Below the pieces are notes generated by a model. That model saw only the letters and a program-made list of their open reading frames with translations. It made no database searches and was not told the DNA's origin. From Gemmatimonadota bacterium (GTDB taxonomy: Bacteria; Gemmatimonadota; Gemmatimonadetes; Gemmatimonadales; GWC2-71-9), in assembly GCA_003222115.1 (NCBI GenBank), contig QHUL01000051.1:81925-145924 (forward strand): a stretch of 64,000 bases of DNA, given 5' to 3'. Made by a program: the position numbers and the translations under genes. This document shows, in pieces, positions 25,282 through 36,027 of the stretch. Each line of letters begins with the position of its first letter. Within the stretch, counting starts at the first letter, position 1.

Positions 25282-26006
25282 GGGTACCCCTGATCCTCCC
25301 AGTAGCCGCCCGGGCGGCGGTCGGTGAATTTCATCGACACGAGATACTTGGTGAGCTTGTAGCCGAGCTTGATCGGTGAGTACAGCCGCAGCGGCGCGCC
25401 GTGGGCGGCGGGGATCGGGTTGTCGTTCATCCCGTACGCGAGGATCGTCTGCGGGTGCAGCGCGCTCGCCCAGTCCCACCCGTTCGAGTAACCGGCGTCG
25501 AAGGACACGAACTCGATGTAGCGCGCCGTCGCGCGCGGCACGCAGCGCTCCACGACGGCCGAGACCGGGACGCCGTGCCAGGTGGCGACCCCGCTCCATC
25601 CCTCGACGCAGTGGTGCTTCACCGTGTAGGTCACGCGCGGCATCCGCATCAGGTCCTCGATCGAGAGCTCGAGCGGCCGGTCCACCAGGCCGTCCACTCG
25701 CAGCCGCCACAGGCGCGGGTCCTTGAGCATCGGGGTCGTGGCCGAGATGAAGTAGCTCGGCAGGCTGCGGCTGCGCTCGGCCGGACTGTACGTCCGAGCG
25801 AGGCGCGTGGGGGAAAACAGGATCTTCTCGCCGGCCCAGTCATTGAGGCGGCTCACGGCCAGCAGGTTGGGGCGGATCGCGTTGCCGCCGTCCCACCCGC
25901 ACGCCGCGACGAGCGCCCCCGCGCCGCCGGCGACGCCGAGCTTGAGGAACGCCCGCCGGTCGACTCGTGGCGTCGTAGCGTCGTAGCGTACTGGCGTCTC
26001 ATTCAT
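25263..26006 (-). CDS. YedY/MsrP-like molybdopterin oxidoreductase (sulfite oxidase fold)
   Basis: 247 residues. Twin-arginine signal VDRRAFLKLGVAGGAG; VAAC at 33-36 may also allow lipidation. The molybdenum-ligating Cys is Cys133 in KHHCVEGWSGVATW. AHGAPLRLYSPIKLGYKLTK contacts the cofactor. Family members reduce methionine sulfoxide in the periplasm (MsrP) or act on other oxyanions. The start lies inside the end of the cytochrome b gene, its likely electron donor. It lacks the dimerisation domain of full sulfite oxidases. Confidence 0.92.
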   Translation of the reverse strand: MNETPVRYDATTPRVDRRAFLKLGVAGGAGALVAACGWDGGNAIRPNLLAVSRLNDWAGEKILFSPTRLARTYSPAERSRSLPSYFISATTPMLKDPRLWRLRVDGLVDRPLELSIEDLMRMPRVTYTVKHHCVEGWSGVATWHGVPVSAVVERCVPRATARYIEFVSFDAGYSNGWDWASALHPQTILAYGMNDNPIPAAHGAPLRLYSPIKLGYKLTKYLVSMKFTDRRPGGYWEDQGYPWFAGL

Positions 26007-26715
26007 GACTGGGAAAGCGGCCGCGATACCAGCCTGTGATCATCGCCGCCAGCGAGTGCGGGTCCACGAGGAACACGAGCGCCACGTGCACCGCGGTGAA
26101 CGCTATGAAGATCCACACCGTCCAGAAGTGCCAGTAGCGCGCCGCCTGGAAGCCGCCGAACAGCCAAGTGAGCCAGCCGAACTGCACCGGCTTGTAGATG
26201 GCGAGCCCGGTCAGCACGGAGAGCGTGCCGAGCAGCACGATGAACGTGTAGGCGAGCTTCTGCAGGGGGTTGTGCTTGCCCTGCGGCGGATGCTCCTTGC
26301 GGAGACCGAGATAGTACTTCTGCATCTCGATCGCCCCGCGCAGGTCGCGCGGCCGGAACACGAGCCCGCGCCACTCGCCGCTCGCGACCAGGTAGGAGAG
26401 ATACAAGAGCCCACAGGCGACGAGCGGCCACATCAGCGCGAAGTGCCAGTTCAGGGCCCCGGCGAGCCAGCCGCCCAGCCGGCTCCAGGCGGGGAACTGC
26501 GCGTCGTTGAAGGGGCTCGGGAAGTACGGGCCGCCGCGGTTCCCGAAACGGGCATATGCCTCGTAGATCTGCAGCCCGCTCGCGATCATGCCGGCGAGCA
26601 GGACGACCGTGGCCCAATGCGTCAGCCGCACGATCCAGTGGTGGCGCCGCACGCGGCCGGGGGTGGGGGCCAGGGCGGGGGCCGGGGCGGGGGCCGGGGC
26701 CGGGACGTCGCTCAT
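25999..26715 (-). CDS. Cytochrome b561-type membrane subunit
   Basis: 238 residues. An N-terminal PAPAPAPAPALAP run encoded by a G/C tandem repeat is followed by four main membrane helices. Haem ligands are suggested by HHWIVRLTHW, LNWHFALMW and YWHFWTVWIFIAFTAVH. It should carry quinol electrons to the molybdoenzyme encoded next, with which it overlaps by 8 nt. It is not a YedZ homologue by obvious sequence, but fills the same place. Confidence 0.9.
   Translation of the reverse strand: MSDVPAPAPAPAPALAPTPGRVRRHHWIVRLTHWATVVLLAGMIASGLQIYEAYARFGNRGGPYFPSPFNDAQFPAWSRLGGWLAGALNWHFALMWPLVACGLLYLSYLVASGEWRGLVFRPRDLRGAIEMQKYYLGLRKEHPPQGKHNPLQKLAYTFIVLLGTLSVLTGLAIYKPVQFGWLTWLFGGFQAARYWHFWTVWIFIAFTAVHVALVFLVDPHSLAAMITGWYRGRFPSHE
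26655..26703. repeat. Pro-Ala coding GC tandem repeat
   Basis: Tandem gggggc/ggggcc units encode the PAPAPAPAPALAP start of the cytochrome b protein on the - strand. Low-complexity, in frame. Confidence 0.6.
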
Positions 26716-26721
26716 AGGTCG

Positions 26722-26729
26722 AATATATT
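26722..26729. promoter_or_regulatory. Bidirectional -10 region between divergent genes
   Basis: The 8-bp AT block yields TATATT on both strands. On + (26724-26729) it is 7 nt before the ATG at 26737. On - (26727-26722) it is 6 nt before the ATG at 26715. Both genes are probably transcribed from this point, with little or no leader. Confidence 0.6.
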
Positions 26730-26736
26730 TCCGGAG

Positions 26737-27249
26737 ATGAAGTACGTCATCACGCTCGCGCTCGTCGCCGCATGCCAGTTGCGTCCTGCGACAAAGAGTA
26801 CGCGCCCGGCGGACACGCTGGATCTCAGCCGGCTCGGGCCGCCGAACGCTCGGGACAGCGCGTTGCTCGTGCCGCGGGTCGTCACGGGGCCGAGCGTCGT
26901 GCTGTTCTGGCTGCCCGCCGCCGACACGCTGACGGCCGCCGATCAGGCACAGGCGTTCGACGACCTCAAGTACTATACCGAGCAGGTCGCCCCCACGCTC
27001 GCGGCCAACGGCATCGAGCTGCTCTCGACCAACTCGGACACGGTGTACGTCCCGCTGTCGAACAAGCAGCGTCGCACGGTCCTCTTGTCCGGGCTCGACT
27101 ACCCCTTCGGCTACCTCCTGGTCGATCCTGGGGGCCCCGAGCGGATCCTCACCGGCGTCTACGAGGACGCCGAGCTCTTGGACGAGCTGCGGGCCTACTT
27201 CGACCTCGCGGACGACTCCCTCCCGCCACCCCCGCGGGTGACGACCTGA
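26737..27249 (+). CDS. Lipoprotein with thioredoxin-like fold lacking cysteines
   Basis: 170 residues. Signal MKYVITLALVAAC with lipidated Cys14. The mature part resembles a thioredoxin-type domain: PSVVLFWLPAADTLTAADQ occupies the place of WCxxC but has no Cys, then GIELLSTNSDTVYVP and FGYLLVDPGGPERILTG. Redox catalysis is therefore unlikely. It is divergent from the molybdoenzyme operon and shares its promoter region. Confidence 0.8.
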   Translation: MKYVITLALVAACQLRPATKSTRPADTLDLSRLGPPNARDSALLVPRVVTGPSVVLFWLPAADTLTAADQAQAFDDLKYYTEQVAPTLAANGIELLSTNSDTVYVPLSNKQRRTVLLSGLDYPFGYLLVDPGGPERILTGVYEDAELLDELRAYFDLADDSLPPPPRVTT

Positions 27250-27305
27250 GCCGCGCGCGGCCCGGGTCGTCCGGCCCCTCGGGCCCCGCTCCCTCCGAGC
27301 TGATC

Positions 27306-28652
27306 TTGAGGGGCGGCGACGTGCTGCTGCAGGACGTCGAGTGGCGCGTGGAGCGGGGGGATGTCGTCGTCCGGGACGGCCGCATCGCTGCCGTCGGGTG
27401 GCTCGACCCCAAAGGATCCCGCGGCCCGACGGGACGGAAGCGCGCGGAGACCGTGGTGCGCGATTGCACGGGCTGCCTCGTCATGCCCGGGCTGATTCAG
27501 GCCCACGTGCATCTCTGCCAGACGTTGTTCCGCGGCCTCGGAGACGACCTGCGGCTCGAGGACTGGCTGGCGCGGCGCATCTGGCCGCTCGAGGCGGCGC
27601 ACACCGAGGAGACGGTGTATTGGTCCGCCCTGCTCGGCGCGGCCGAGCTGCTGCTCGGCGGCACCACGGCCATCCTCGACATGGAAACGGTGCACCACAC
27701 CGGCGCGGCGTTCGAGGCCCTGGAGCGGAGCGGCATTCGGGCGACCGCCGGGAAGTGTCTGATGGACGCGCACCCCGAGGGCGCCCCGCTCGAGCTCGCC
27801 GAGTCGACGGATGCGGCGCTCGCGGAGGCGGAGAGCCTGGCACGGCGCTGGCACGGGGCGGCGGGCGGGCGGCTGCGGTGGTGCTTCGCTCCCCGCTTCG
27901 TGCCGAGTTGCTCGGGCCCGCTGCTGCGCGCGGCGAGCGATCTCGCGGAGCGTCACGGCGCGCAGCTCCATACCCACGCCGCGGAAACGATCGTCGAGCG
28001 GGAGACGGTGCTCCGCACCACGGGACTCGAGGAGATCGCCTACCTCGACTCGGTGGGGATCGCGGGCCCCCGGGCCGCCCTGGCGCATTGCGTCTGGGTG
28101 GACCAGCACGAGATCGCTCGACTCGCGGCGCAGGGCACGAACGTCGTGCACTGCCCCTCTTCGAATCTCAAGCTCGGGAGCGGCGTGGCGAGGATTCCGG
28201 AGATGCTCCAGGCCGGCTGCCGGGTGGCGCTGGGGTCGGACGGGGCGGCGTGCAACAACCGCCTCGACGCGTTCACGGAGATGCGCCTCGCCGCGCTGAT
28301 CCAAAAGCCGCGCCACGGCGCGGATGTCCTGTCCGCGGGCCAGGTGCTCGAACTCGCGACCGCGGGAGGCGCGCGCGCTCTGGGGTTGGAGCAGGAGCTC
28401 GGCGCGATCGCGGTGGGGCGGCGCGCCGACCTCGTGGTGCTGGACCTCCGCGGCCCGCATCTCGCGCCCACGCCTCCGGACCCGGTGTCGCACCTCGTGT
28501 ACGCGGCCCAGGCGAGTGACGTGCGCGACGTGTTCGTGGACGGCCGCCCGGTGGTGCTCGACGGCGAGCTGCTCACGATGTCCCTCGACGAGATCCTGCG
28601 CGAGGCGGGGCGCTGCGCCGCCGAGCTGCGGCGACGCGCGGGGCTCGCGTGA
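27306..28652 (+). CDS. Amidohydrolase/deaminase (5'-deoxyadenosine / SAH / guanine deaminase type)
   Basis: About 448 residues. Metal ligands: IQAHVHLCQ (HxH), LHTHAAET, and GSDGAACNNR with Asp. RGLGDDLRLEDWLARRIWPLE and EEIAYLDSVG are typical of TrzN/SAH-deaminase-like cytoplasmic enzymes that deaminate purine compounds. The start is uncertain: no ATG or GTG lies between the previous stop and the conserved LRGGDVLL. I used TTG 27306; CTG at 27300 is equally possible. The stop overlaps the cytochrome c gene start (GTGA). Confidence 0.9.
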   Translation: MRGGDVLLQDVEWRVERGDVVVRDGRIAAVGWLDPKGSRGPTGRKRAETVVRDCTGCLVMPGLIQAHVHLCQTLFRGLGDDLRLEDWLARRIWPLEAAHTEETVYWSALLGAAELLLGGTTAILDMETVHHTGAAFEALERSGIRATAGKCLMDAHPEGAPLELAESTDAALAEAESLARRWHGAAGGRLRWCFAPRFVPSCSGPLLRAASDLAERHGAQLHTHAAETIVERETVLRTTGLEEIAYLDSVGIAGPRAALAHCVWVDQHEIARLAAQGTNVVHCPSSNLKLGSGVARIPEMLQAGCRVALGSDGAACNNRLDAFTEMRLAALIQKPRHGADVLSAGQVLELATAGGARALGLEQELGAIAVGRRADLVVLDLRGPHLAPTPPDPVSHLVYAAQASDVRDVFVDGRPVVLDGELLTMSLDEILREAGRCAAELRRRAGLA

Positions 28653-29632
28653 GCGGCGCGGCACTGGCCGCCCTGCTCGCGCTCCAGGCCCCGACGGGCG
28701 ACGGCGCGGCGCTGTACACCTCCTGGTGCAAGTCCTGTCACGGGGCCGATGGGCGCGGCGTGCCGGCGGCATCCACGCGGCTCGAGGTCCCGCCGGCCGA
28801 CCTGCGCGACTGCAAGACGAGCACGGCCGAGCCGGAGGAGCGCTGGATCGGAATCGTCACGCAGGGCGGGGCGGCGTTCGGTCTCTCGCTCGACATGCCG
28901 GCCTTCGGCGAGGCCGCGACGCCCCAGCAGATCCGCGCGGTGGTGAGCTACGCGCGCTCGCTGTGCGGGGAGACCGGCTGGCCGCCAGGTGAGCTGAACC
29001 TCCCCCGGGCGTTCCTCGTCGAGAAGGCGTATCCCGAGAACGAGGTCGTGCTCACGAGCCACGGGCGCGAGCAACAGGCGATCTACGAGCGCCGCGTGGG
29101 CAAGCGGTGGCAGCTCGAGGCCGCCCTCCGCACGGTGCTGGATTCCCTCGACCGGCCGTTCGGCGGCTCCACCGCCGCCGCAAAGTACAACGCCTGGTAC
29201 GACGCGGAGCGCCGTGCGCTCGCGAGCGTGGGGCTCGAAGCGACGCCGCCGCTGGGCCGGGCGGACCGCTGGGAGATCGAGCCGTTCTTCGCGTTCGGCT
29301 GGGCTCCGGGAGACGTCGTGGTGATACAGGGCCAGGTCGTCGCCTCGCTGGAGGAGGGCGAGGGCCTGACCGCCTGGTCCTATCGGGTGGGCGCCGGGCG
29401 GCAGATCGGGCGCGTGGTGCCGATGCTCGAGCTGGAGTGGGCGGTCCCGGTCGGCGGCGATCGCACTCTGTCCTTCTATCCCCAGTGCTGGGTCCAGCTG
29501 TCGCGGCTCGGGCACGTCGCGGCCTCGCTCGGCGCGGAGCTGCCCGCGGTGGGCCTCGAGCCGCGCCACCCGCGGCTCATCGCGTTCGTGCTGTGGGACT
29601 ACGGCGACGCACCGCTGTTCCGGGGGTGGTGA
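28649..29632 (+). CDS. Cytochrome c with long C-terminal domain of unknown function
   Basis: 327 residues. Short signal-like N-terminus, haem site CKSCH at 27-31, and a Met ligand candidate in LDMPAFGEA near 90, so a class I monohaem cytochrome c (about 18-115). The remaining 210 residues are beta-rich (EPFFAFGWAPGDVVVIQGQV, MLELEWAVPVGGDRTLSFYP) and look like an outer-membrane-barrel-like or lectin-like fold; I do not recognise it. Coupled to the deaminase gene by GTGA. Confidence 0.85.
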   Translation: MSGAALAALLALQAPTGDGAALYTSWCKSCHGADGRGVPAASTRLEVPPADLRDCKTSTAEPEERWIGIVTQGGAAFGLSLDMPAFGEAATPQQIRAVVSYARSLCGETGWPPGELNLPRAFLVEKAYPENEVVLTSHGREQQAIYERRVGKRWQLEAALRTVLDSLDRPFGGSTAAAKYNAWYDAERRALASVGLEATPPLGRADRWEIEPFFAFGWAPGDVVVIQGQVVASLEEGEGLTAWSYRVGAGRQIGRVVPMLELEWAVPVGGDRTLSFYPQCWVQLSRLGHVAASLGAELPAVGLEPRHPRLIAFVLWDYGDAPLFRGW

Positions 29633-29638
29633 TCGCCC

Positions 29639-31258
29639 TCAGGCCTTCCCGTTCACGACGAACTGCTGAATCGTCTCGGTGAGCTTGGCGGCCGCGGCCG
29701 ACAGGTGCTGTGAGGTCGTGGTGAGCTCGGCGAGCGCGGCGATTTGCTGTGCGGTCGCGGCCGACGCCTGCTCGGCCCCTTGGGCGGCGGACGCGGCGAT
29801 TCCCGCGGCCTGCTCCATCCGCCCCACGACCTCCCGGATGCGCCGGGCCTGCCCTTCCGTTTCGCCGGCGAACGTGCTCGCGAACTGCACCGTGGCGTGG
29901 AGATCCGCGAAGATCGCGTCGAGCGCCTCCCGCGCGGCCGCGGACACCGTGCCGACGCCCTCGGCCGTGCGCCGGCCCTGCTCCATCGCTTGCAGCACCT
30001 GGCCGATCTCCTCCTGGGTGAGCTTGACGCGGGCGCGCACCTCGCCCGCCGAGCGCGTGCTCTGCTCCGACAGCTTGCGCACCTCGTCCGCCACGACGCG
30101 GAACCCGAGCCCGTGCGCTCCGGCCCGCGCCGCCTCGATGGCCGCGTTGAGCGCGAGCAGGTCGGTCTGGCTCGCGATGCGCGTGATCGCGTCCACGAGC
30201 TTGCCGATCTCGCGCGACCTCTGTTCCAGCGTGCCGGCCGCCCGCGATACCTGATCGAGATCTGCCACGAGCGTCACGAGCAGCTCGCCCGCGCGGGCGA
30301 TCTCCTCGCCGTGGCGGCGCGCCTGCTGGGCGACGGCGTTGACCTGCCGCTCCGCTTCCTGAGCGCGGAGGTGCAGCTGCGATGCGACCCGCGCCGCCTC
30401 CTCCGAATCCTCACGGCCGTGGCCGATGAGTTGCCGCTGGCGCTCGGTGCCGGTGGAGAGCTGCTGGGCGGTCGCCGAGATCTGCTGCGCCGCGGCCTGC
30501 AGCTCCTGAGCCGACGCCGCGAGCTGCTGAGCCATGGCGGCGAGGTCGTGGGCCTGCCGCTGAACCTGACGCACCGTCACCGCGATCGCCTCGGTGGTGC
30601 GGTTGACGCTCACGCCCAGGTAGCCCAGCTCGTCGCACTCGGGGTCCTGCAGCCCGACGGTGAGATCCCCCCGCTCGATCTGCGCCAGCACCTCGCGGGT
30701 TGCCCGCAGGCGGCGCACGATCTTCGTCAGCATGGGCACGAGGGCGGCGCAGCAGAAGACGAGGACGAGCGACTCCTCCAGGTAGAGCGTCCAGGTCCAC
30801 CCGCCGCCCCCCAGGCGCAGCGCGGTGAGCAGGGCGAAGCCGGCGAGGTTCAGGACGAGCGCCTGCCACGCTTCCTCGCGACCGAGGTAGTAGGCGGCCT
30901 GGAGGGGCGCGATGAGGTAGGCGGCGTAGAGGAGGTGACCCGTCTCCCCGACCGCGTAGGCCACGGCGGTGATGAGGGCCGTTCCGAGCGCCACGTTGAG
31001 GTGGGCGTACCAGACCTGGAAGGCCGTGTCGCGCGCCAGCTGCTGCATCCCATAGTTCGCCGCCGCGAACGCGGCGGCGAAGCCGGCGATGAAGCTCCAC
31101 GAGATCGGGACCAGGGCCGCCACGCGCGCTGTGACGAGCAGCGCCACGGCGATCCCCACGACGCTCCAGCGGGCACGGGTGTTCGAGAGGACGTACTGGC
31201 GCTGTTTGGCGAGGGTTTCCTGCGTCAGCTGCTGTTCGAGAGCGGTGGGGCCGGACAT
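29639..31258 (-). CDS. Methyl-accepting chemotaxis-type receptor
   Basis: 539 residues. Six N-terminal membrane helices (about 32-205) without a periplasmic domain, then a HAMP-like linker and a long coiled coil. The signalling tip is conserved: [20 protein letters not shown], then [20 protein letters not shown]. It should contact CheA/CheW. No chemotaxis genes are in the window, so partners are elsewhere or it serves another pathway. The ATG at 31258 is chosen because upstream codons are repeat-like. Confidence 0.93.
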   Translation of the reverse strand: MSGPTALEQQLTQETLAKQRQYVLSNTRARWSVVGIAVALLVTARVAALVPISWSFIAGFAAAFAAANYGMQQLARDTAFQVWYAHLNVALGTALITAVAYAVGETGHLLYAAYLIAPLQAAYYLGREEAWQALVLNLAGFALLTALRLGGGGWTWTLYLEESLVLVFCCAALVPMLTKIVRRLRATREVLAQIERGDLTVGLQDPECDELGYLGVSVNRTTEAIAVTVRQVQRQAHDLAAMAQQLAASAQELQAAAQQISATAQQLSTGTERQRQLIGHGREDSEEAARVASQLHLRAQEAERQVNAVAQQARRHGEEIARAGELLVTLVADLDQVSRAAGTLEQRSREIGKLVDAITRIASQTDLLALNAAIEAARAGAHGLGFRVVADEVRKLSEQSTRSAGEVRARVKLTQEEIGQVLQAMEQGRRTAEGVGTVSAAAREALDAIFADLHATVQFASTFAGETEGQARRIREVVGRMEQAAGIAASAAQGAEQASAATAQQIAALAELTTTSQHLSAAAAKLTETIQQFVVNGKA

Positions 31259-31284
31259 GGGGGGAAGATACTGCTCCCCCCGTC

Positions 31285-32499
31285 TTATTCGTATCGGAGC
31301 GCCACGATGGGATCGAGGCTCGCCGCGCGCTTCGCCGGCCAGATCCCGAAGAACAGGCCGACCGCCGCGCTGAACACGAACGCGAGCAGGATGGCGAACG
31401 GGGAGATCAGCGTGTTCCAGTGCGCCAGCTTGGACAGCACGACCGCGCCGATCGTGCCGAACACGACTCCGATCATCCCGCCGACCAGGCACAGCACCAG
31501 CGCCTCGACCAGGAACTGGAACATGACGTTGAACCGCGTGGCGCCGAGCGCCTTGCGCACGCCGATCTCGCGCGTGCGCTCGGTGACCGACACCAGCATG
31601 ATGTTCATGATCCCGATGCCGCCCACGAGCAGGCTCACGGCGGCGATCCCCGCCAGCAGGTACTTGAAGGTCTCGGTCGTCTGCTGCAGGGTGGCGAGAA
31701 TGTCCGTCTGGTTGCGGATCTGGAAGTCGTTGTCCTGGCCGGGCCGGATCTTGTGCTGCCGCCGCAGCACCCGCTCGAGATCGATCATCGCGAGGTTCAT
31801 CACGCTCATGTCCTGAACCTTCACCGTGATCGACCGCAGCCGATCGGTCCCCAGGATCCGGTAGCGGGCCGTCTGCAGCGGGATGAGAATCTGCTCGTCG
31901 GGGTTGAAGAACGACCCCTGTGACCCTTTCTCCGACAGGATGCCGATGATCTCGAACGGGATGCCCCGGATCAGGAGCTCCTGCCCGATCATCGCCGCGG
32001 CGTTTGCGTTGAGCATGGTGGGGACGGCGGAGCCCAGGACGGCGAAGCGCCGGCGCGCGGCGTCGTCCCCGGCCGTGAACATGCGGCCCGCCGTGATGGT
32101 GTAGTTCTTCACGGGCACGTAGTTCGGCGTCGTGCCCACGATGTTCACGTTGATGTTCTGCGTGCCCTTCTGCACCTGGAGGTTGCGGGAGAGCTCGGGC
32201 ACGACGTCGGTGACGTAGCGGGCGTTGTTGGCGAGGGCGGTGTCGTCGTCCATGGTGAGGCTGACCCGCACGTCGCTCGCGACGCCGCGCATGAAGCTCT
32301 GCCCTGGATAGAGGCTCAGGAGCGTGGGCCCGAGCGCCTGAATGCGGTCCTGCACCGATTTCTGCGCGCCCGAGCCGAGGGCCACCATCGTGATCACGGC
32401 GCCCACGCCGATGATGATCCCCAGCATCGTGAGGAGCGAGCGGAGCTTGTTGGCCCGCAGCGCCTCGAGCGCGACCCGGATGATCTCGCCCAGGAGCAT
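31285..32499 (-). CDS. MacB-type ABC transporter permease
   Basis: 404 residues. Helix at 20-42, a large periplasmic MacB-type domain (about 45-275), then three helices with [20 protein letters not shown], the hallmark coupling region. Works with the ATPase at 34031 and adaptor at 32502 in an ABC efflux pump. Starts 2 nt after the adaptor gene. Confidence 0.95.
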   Translation of the reverse strand: MLLGEIIRVALEALRANKLRSLLTMLGIIIGVGAVITMVALGSGAQKSVQDRIQALGPTLLSLYPGQSFMRGVASDVRVSLTMDDDTALANNARYVTDVVPELSRNLQVQKGTQNINVNIVGTTPNYVPVKNYTITAGRMFTAGDDAARRRFAVLGSAVPTMLNANAAAMIGQELLIRGIPFEIIGILSEKGSQGSFFNPDEQILIPLQTARYRILGTDRLRSITVKVQDMSVMNLAMIDLERVLRRQHKIRPGQDNDFQIRNQTDILATLQQTTETFKYLLAGIAAVSLLVGGIGIMNIMLVSVTERTREIGVRKALGATRFNVMFQFLVEALVLCLVGGMIGVVFGTIGAVVLSKLAHWNTLISPFAILLAFVFSAAVGLFFGIWPAKRAASLDPIVALRYE

Positions 32500-32501
32500 C
32501 G

Positions 32502-34028
32502 TTACCGCGGCGTAGTGGTGCTCTGCGACTGTTGCCGCAGCCCGGGCAGCCCGCCGCCCGTCACGTTCTGGAATCGCCGCCGCATGTCCTGCTGCGCCTG
32601 CACGAGCGAGGCGCTCGGCAGCACGAGGACCGTGTCCTGCTCGTTCAGTCCGGCCGTCACTTCGATGTAGTCCTGGTCCGTGAGACCGGTCCGGATTGCC
32701 ACGGGAACCGGGTTGCCGCCGCGCAGCGCGAACACGATGTAGTTGCTTTCGAACGCTCTCGACCGCACGGCGCCCCTGGCGCCCCCTGCGCCTTCCGGCC
32801 GCTGGAACTGGCTGCGCAGCTGCGCCAGCAGCGCCTGCTCGGCGGGAGTCAGCTCCCCCCCGCTCATGCGCTTCTGGAACGCCGCCCGCACCTGCTCGGG
32901 CGTGACGCCCTGGGGCAGCGTGATCTTGCGGCCGCTCGGTGTCGTGAACGTGGCCGCGGAGTCCCTAGCTCCCGGCTTCGGAGCTTCGGCGGCGTGGAGC
33001 TTGGTGCCGTCGCCCGCGGGTGCGGTAGAGTCGCCCCGGCTGGGCCGACCTCCGCCGCCCATCTGCGCCGCCGCGAGCTGCTGCTGGACCTGCTCCGGGT
33101 CGAGCCCGAGTACCTGGGCGGCGGACGCCACGTCACGCTGGGTGCGCAGCGCGGCATTGGGAATCGCGAGCACGCCCTGGCGCTGGCCGATGTGGATCTC
33201 GACCTCGGTGTTCATGCCGGGCTTCAGGAGGTGCCCCGGGTTCAGGATGTTCACGAGCACCGGGAACATCGTGACGTTCTGGTTCACCTGCGCCTGCGGC
33301 TCGATCTTCAGCACCTGCCCGTCGAACTGGCGGGTGGGATAGGCGTCCACGGTGATGGTCACCGGGATGCCGGGCTGCACTTTGCCCACGTCCGTTTCGT
33401 CCACGAGCGCCGAGACCTGCACGGTGTCGAGGTTCGCCATCCGGAGCAGCACGGTCCCGCCGCCTACGTCCTTCGTGGGGCTCGAGATCACGGTGCCGAG
33501 CTCCACGTTCTTCTGGATGATCGTGCCCTTGAGTGGGGCGCGGACCTGCGTGTCCTCCATGGCGTCCTTCGCCGTCTGGAGGTTGGTCCGGGCGTTCACG
33601 AGCTGGGCGTTGGCCTGGGCGTAGGCGAGCTTCGCGGCCTCGTAGTCGGTCTCGGTGATCGCCTGGGCCTTGAACAGCGTGTCGGAACGGGCGAGCTGGG
33701 CCTTGGCGTTGGCGAGCTGCGCGTCGGCGACCTCCAGCCCCGCCTGCGCCTGCTCGAGGTTCGCCTGGGGGATGCGCGGGTCGATCTTCGCGAGCAGCTG
33801 GCCGGGGCGGACCTCGTCGCCGGTCTGGACGCGCATCTCGATGATCTCCCCCGACGCCTTGGACTTCACGTCCACGGTGAGGATCGGCTGAATCGAGCCG
33901 GCGGCGGACGCCGACACGACGATGTCGCGCCGCTCCACCGCGATCTTCTCGTAAAGGGGGGCGGGCTCGGCCTTCTTGCAGGCGGCGAAGGCGCCGGCCA
34001 GCGCCAGGGTCAATAGGTGTCGCTTCAC
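32502..34028 (-). CDS. MacA-type periplasmic adaptor (membrane fusion) lipoprotein
   Basis: 508 residues. Lipoprotein signal ending AFAAC (Cys17). Beta-barrel/lipoyl halves flank a coiled-coil hairpin (about 90-170, [20 protein letters not shown]). An extra low-complexity segment of roughly 100 residues (about 315-415), with [18 protein letters not shown] and a region containing [17 protein letters not shown], interrupts the usual fold. GTG start 2 nt after the ATPase stop. Connects the permease to TolC. Confidence 0.95.
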   Translation of the reverse strand: MKRHLLTLALAGAFAACKKAEPAPLYEKIAVERRDIVVSASAAGSIQPILTVDVKSKASGEIIEMRVQTGDEVRPGQLLAKIDPRIPQANLEQAQAGLEVADAQLANAKAQLARSDTLFKAQAITETDYEAAKLAYAQANAQLVNARTNLQTAKDAMEDTQVRAPLKGTIIQKNVELGTVISSPTKDVGGGTVLLRMANLDTVQVSALVDETDVGKVQPGIPVTITVDAYPTRQFDGQVLKIEPQAQVNQNVTMFPVLVNILNPGHLLKPGMNTEVEIHIGQRQGVLAIPNAALRTQRDVASAAQVLGLDPEQVQQQLAAAQMGGGGRPSRGDSTAPAGDGTKLHAAEAPKPGARDSAATFTTPSGRKITLPQGVTPEQVRAAFQKRMSGGELTPAEQALLAQLRSQFQRPEGAGGARGAVRSRAFESNYIVFALRGGNPVPVAIRTGLTDQDYIEVTAGLNEQDTVLVLPSASLVQAQQDMRRRFQNVTGGGLPGLRQQSQSTTTPR

Positions 34029-34030
34029 GG

Positions 34031-34764
<734 letters not shown>

Positions 34765-34768
<4 letters not shown>

Positions 34769-36027
34769 AGCGAGCGTCCCACGAGCGCCTCGAGCTGGGC
34801 CCGGGCGGTGAGATAGGTGTAGCGCGCCTGTACGAGGCTCACTTCGGCCTGCGTCAGGTTGGCTTCGGAGGTGAGCAGGTCGAGGATCGTCGCGACGCCC
34901 ACGCGGTAGCGCTGCTGCTGCACCCGCAGGTCCTCGGTCGCCGCGGCCGCGTTGGCGCGGGAGATGTCGATCTGCGCGGCGGCGGTGGTGAGGGCGGCGA
35001 GCTGTTGCGTCAGCTGGGCGTTCGTCTGCCGCCGCAGGTCGGCCGCGTGCGCCTCGGCGACGTCCCGGTCCACCGATGCGGCCACCTGGTTCGCCTCGCG
35101 CGTAAAGCCGTTGAACAGCGTCCACGACAGGCCGAAGCGCCAGGTGAACGTCTCGGGGTAGTTGGACAGGTAGTTGAACGGCGAGCCCGGCCCCTGCCGG
35201 TTATCGGAGTAGGACAGCGTGAGCGTGGGCCAGTACTGGGACCGGCTCATCCAGATTTGCGCGCGCGCCGCTTTGGCCTGCGCGTTCGCCTGCTCGACCT
35301 GAGGGGCGCGGGCGAGCGCCTCCGCCCGCAGGCCGGTGGTGTCGGGAGGCGCCGGAAACACCGAGTCCGGCACTGCCTGCACCTGGGCCTCGACGCCGAT
35401 CTGGCGGCCCAGGCCCGCCTGGGCGGTGGCGAGGTTCGCCTGCGCCTGCAGCAGCGACAGCTGCGCGTTCCCCACGTCCACCGCGGCCCGCAGCGAGTCC
35501 GAGCGCGTGGCGGACCCGGCGCGGAGCTTGTCGGTCACGACCTGGAGCTGCTGCTGCGCCCGCTTGAGCTGCGCGTCGGCCACGCGCACGAGGTCGGCGT
35601 CGGCCAACGCGTTGTAGAACAGCTGCTGGGTCCCGAAGATCGTCTCGTAGCGCGTGGTCACGAACCCGGCGTCCGCGGCGTCTGACGTGGCGGCCGCGGC
35701 GCGCTGATTGGCTTCGCGGTGGAAGCCGTTGAAGAGATCGAGGCTCGCGTTCAGGCCGACGGTGTAGGTGTACTCGGGGGGCACGGCCCGGCCGGTGGTC
35801 TGGTCGATGCGGCCGACGTTGCTGCGCGCGGCGGAGCTCGAGCTCGTGATGGTCGGGAGGAAGGCGCCCCAGGCCGCCCGCTCCCCGGCCGAAGCGTTGC
35901 GCACGTCGCCCCGCGCCTGGATGACGGCCGGTTGCACCTCGAGCGCCCGCCGCACGGCCTCCGCCAGCGTCACGTGTTGCGGGGGCTGCTGCGCGGCGAG
36001 CACGAGCATCGCCGTCACCGCCGTCAT
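34765..36027 (-). CDS. TolC-family outer-membrane efflux protein
   Basis: 420 residues. Signal-like N-terminus, then two repeated halves with long coiled-coil helices ([39 protein letters not shown]). Forms the outer-membrane channel of the MacA/MacB-type pump encoded next. Overlaps the Spy-like gene by ATGA. Confidence 0.94.
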
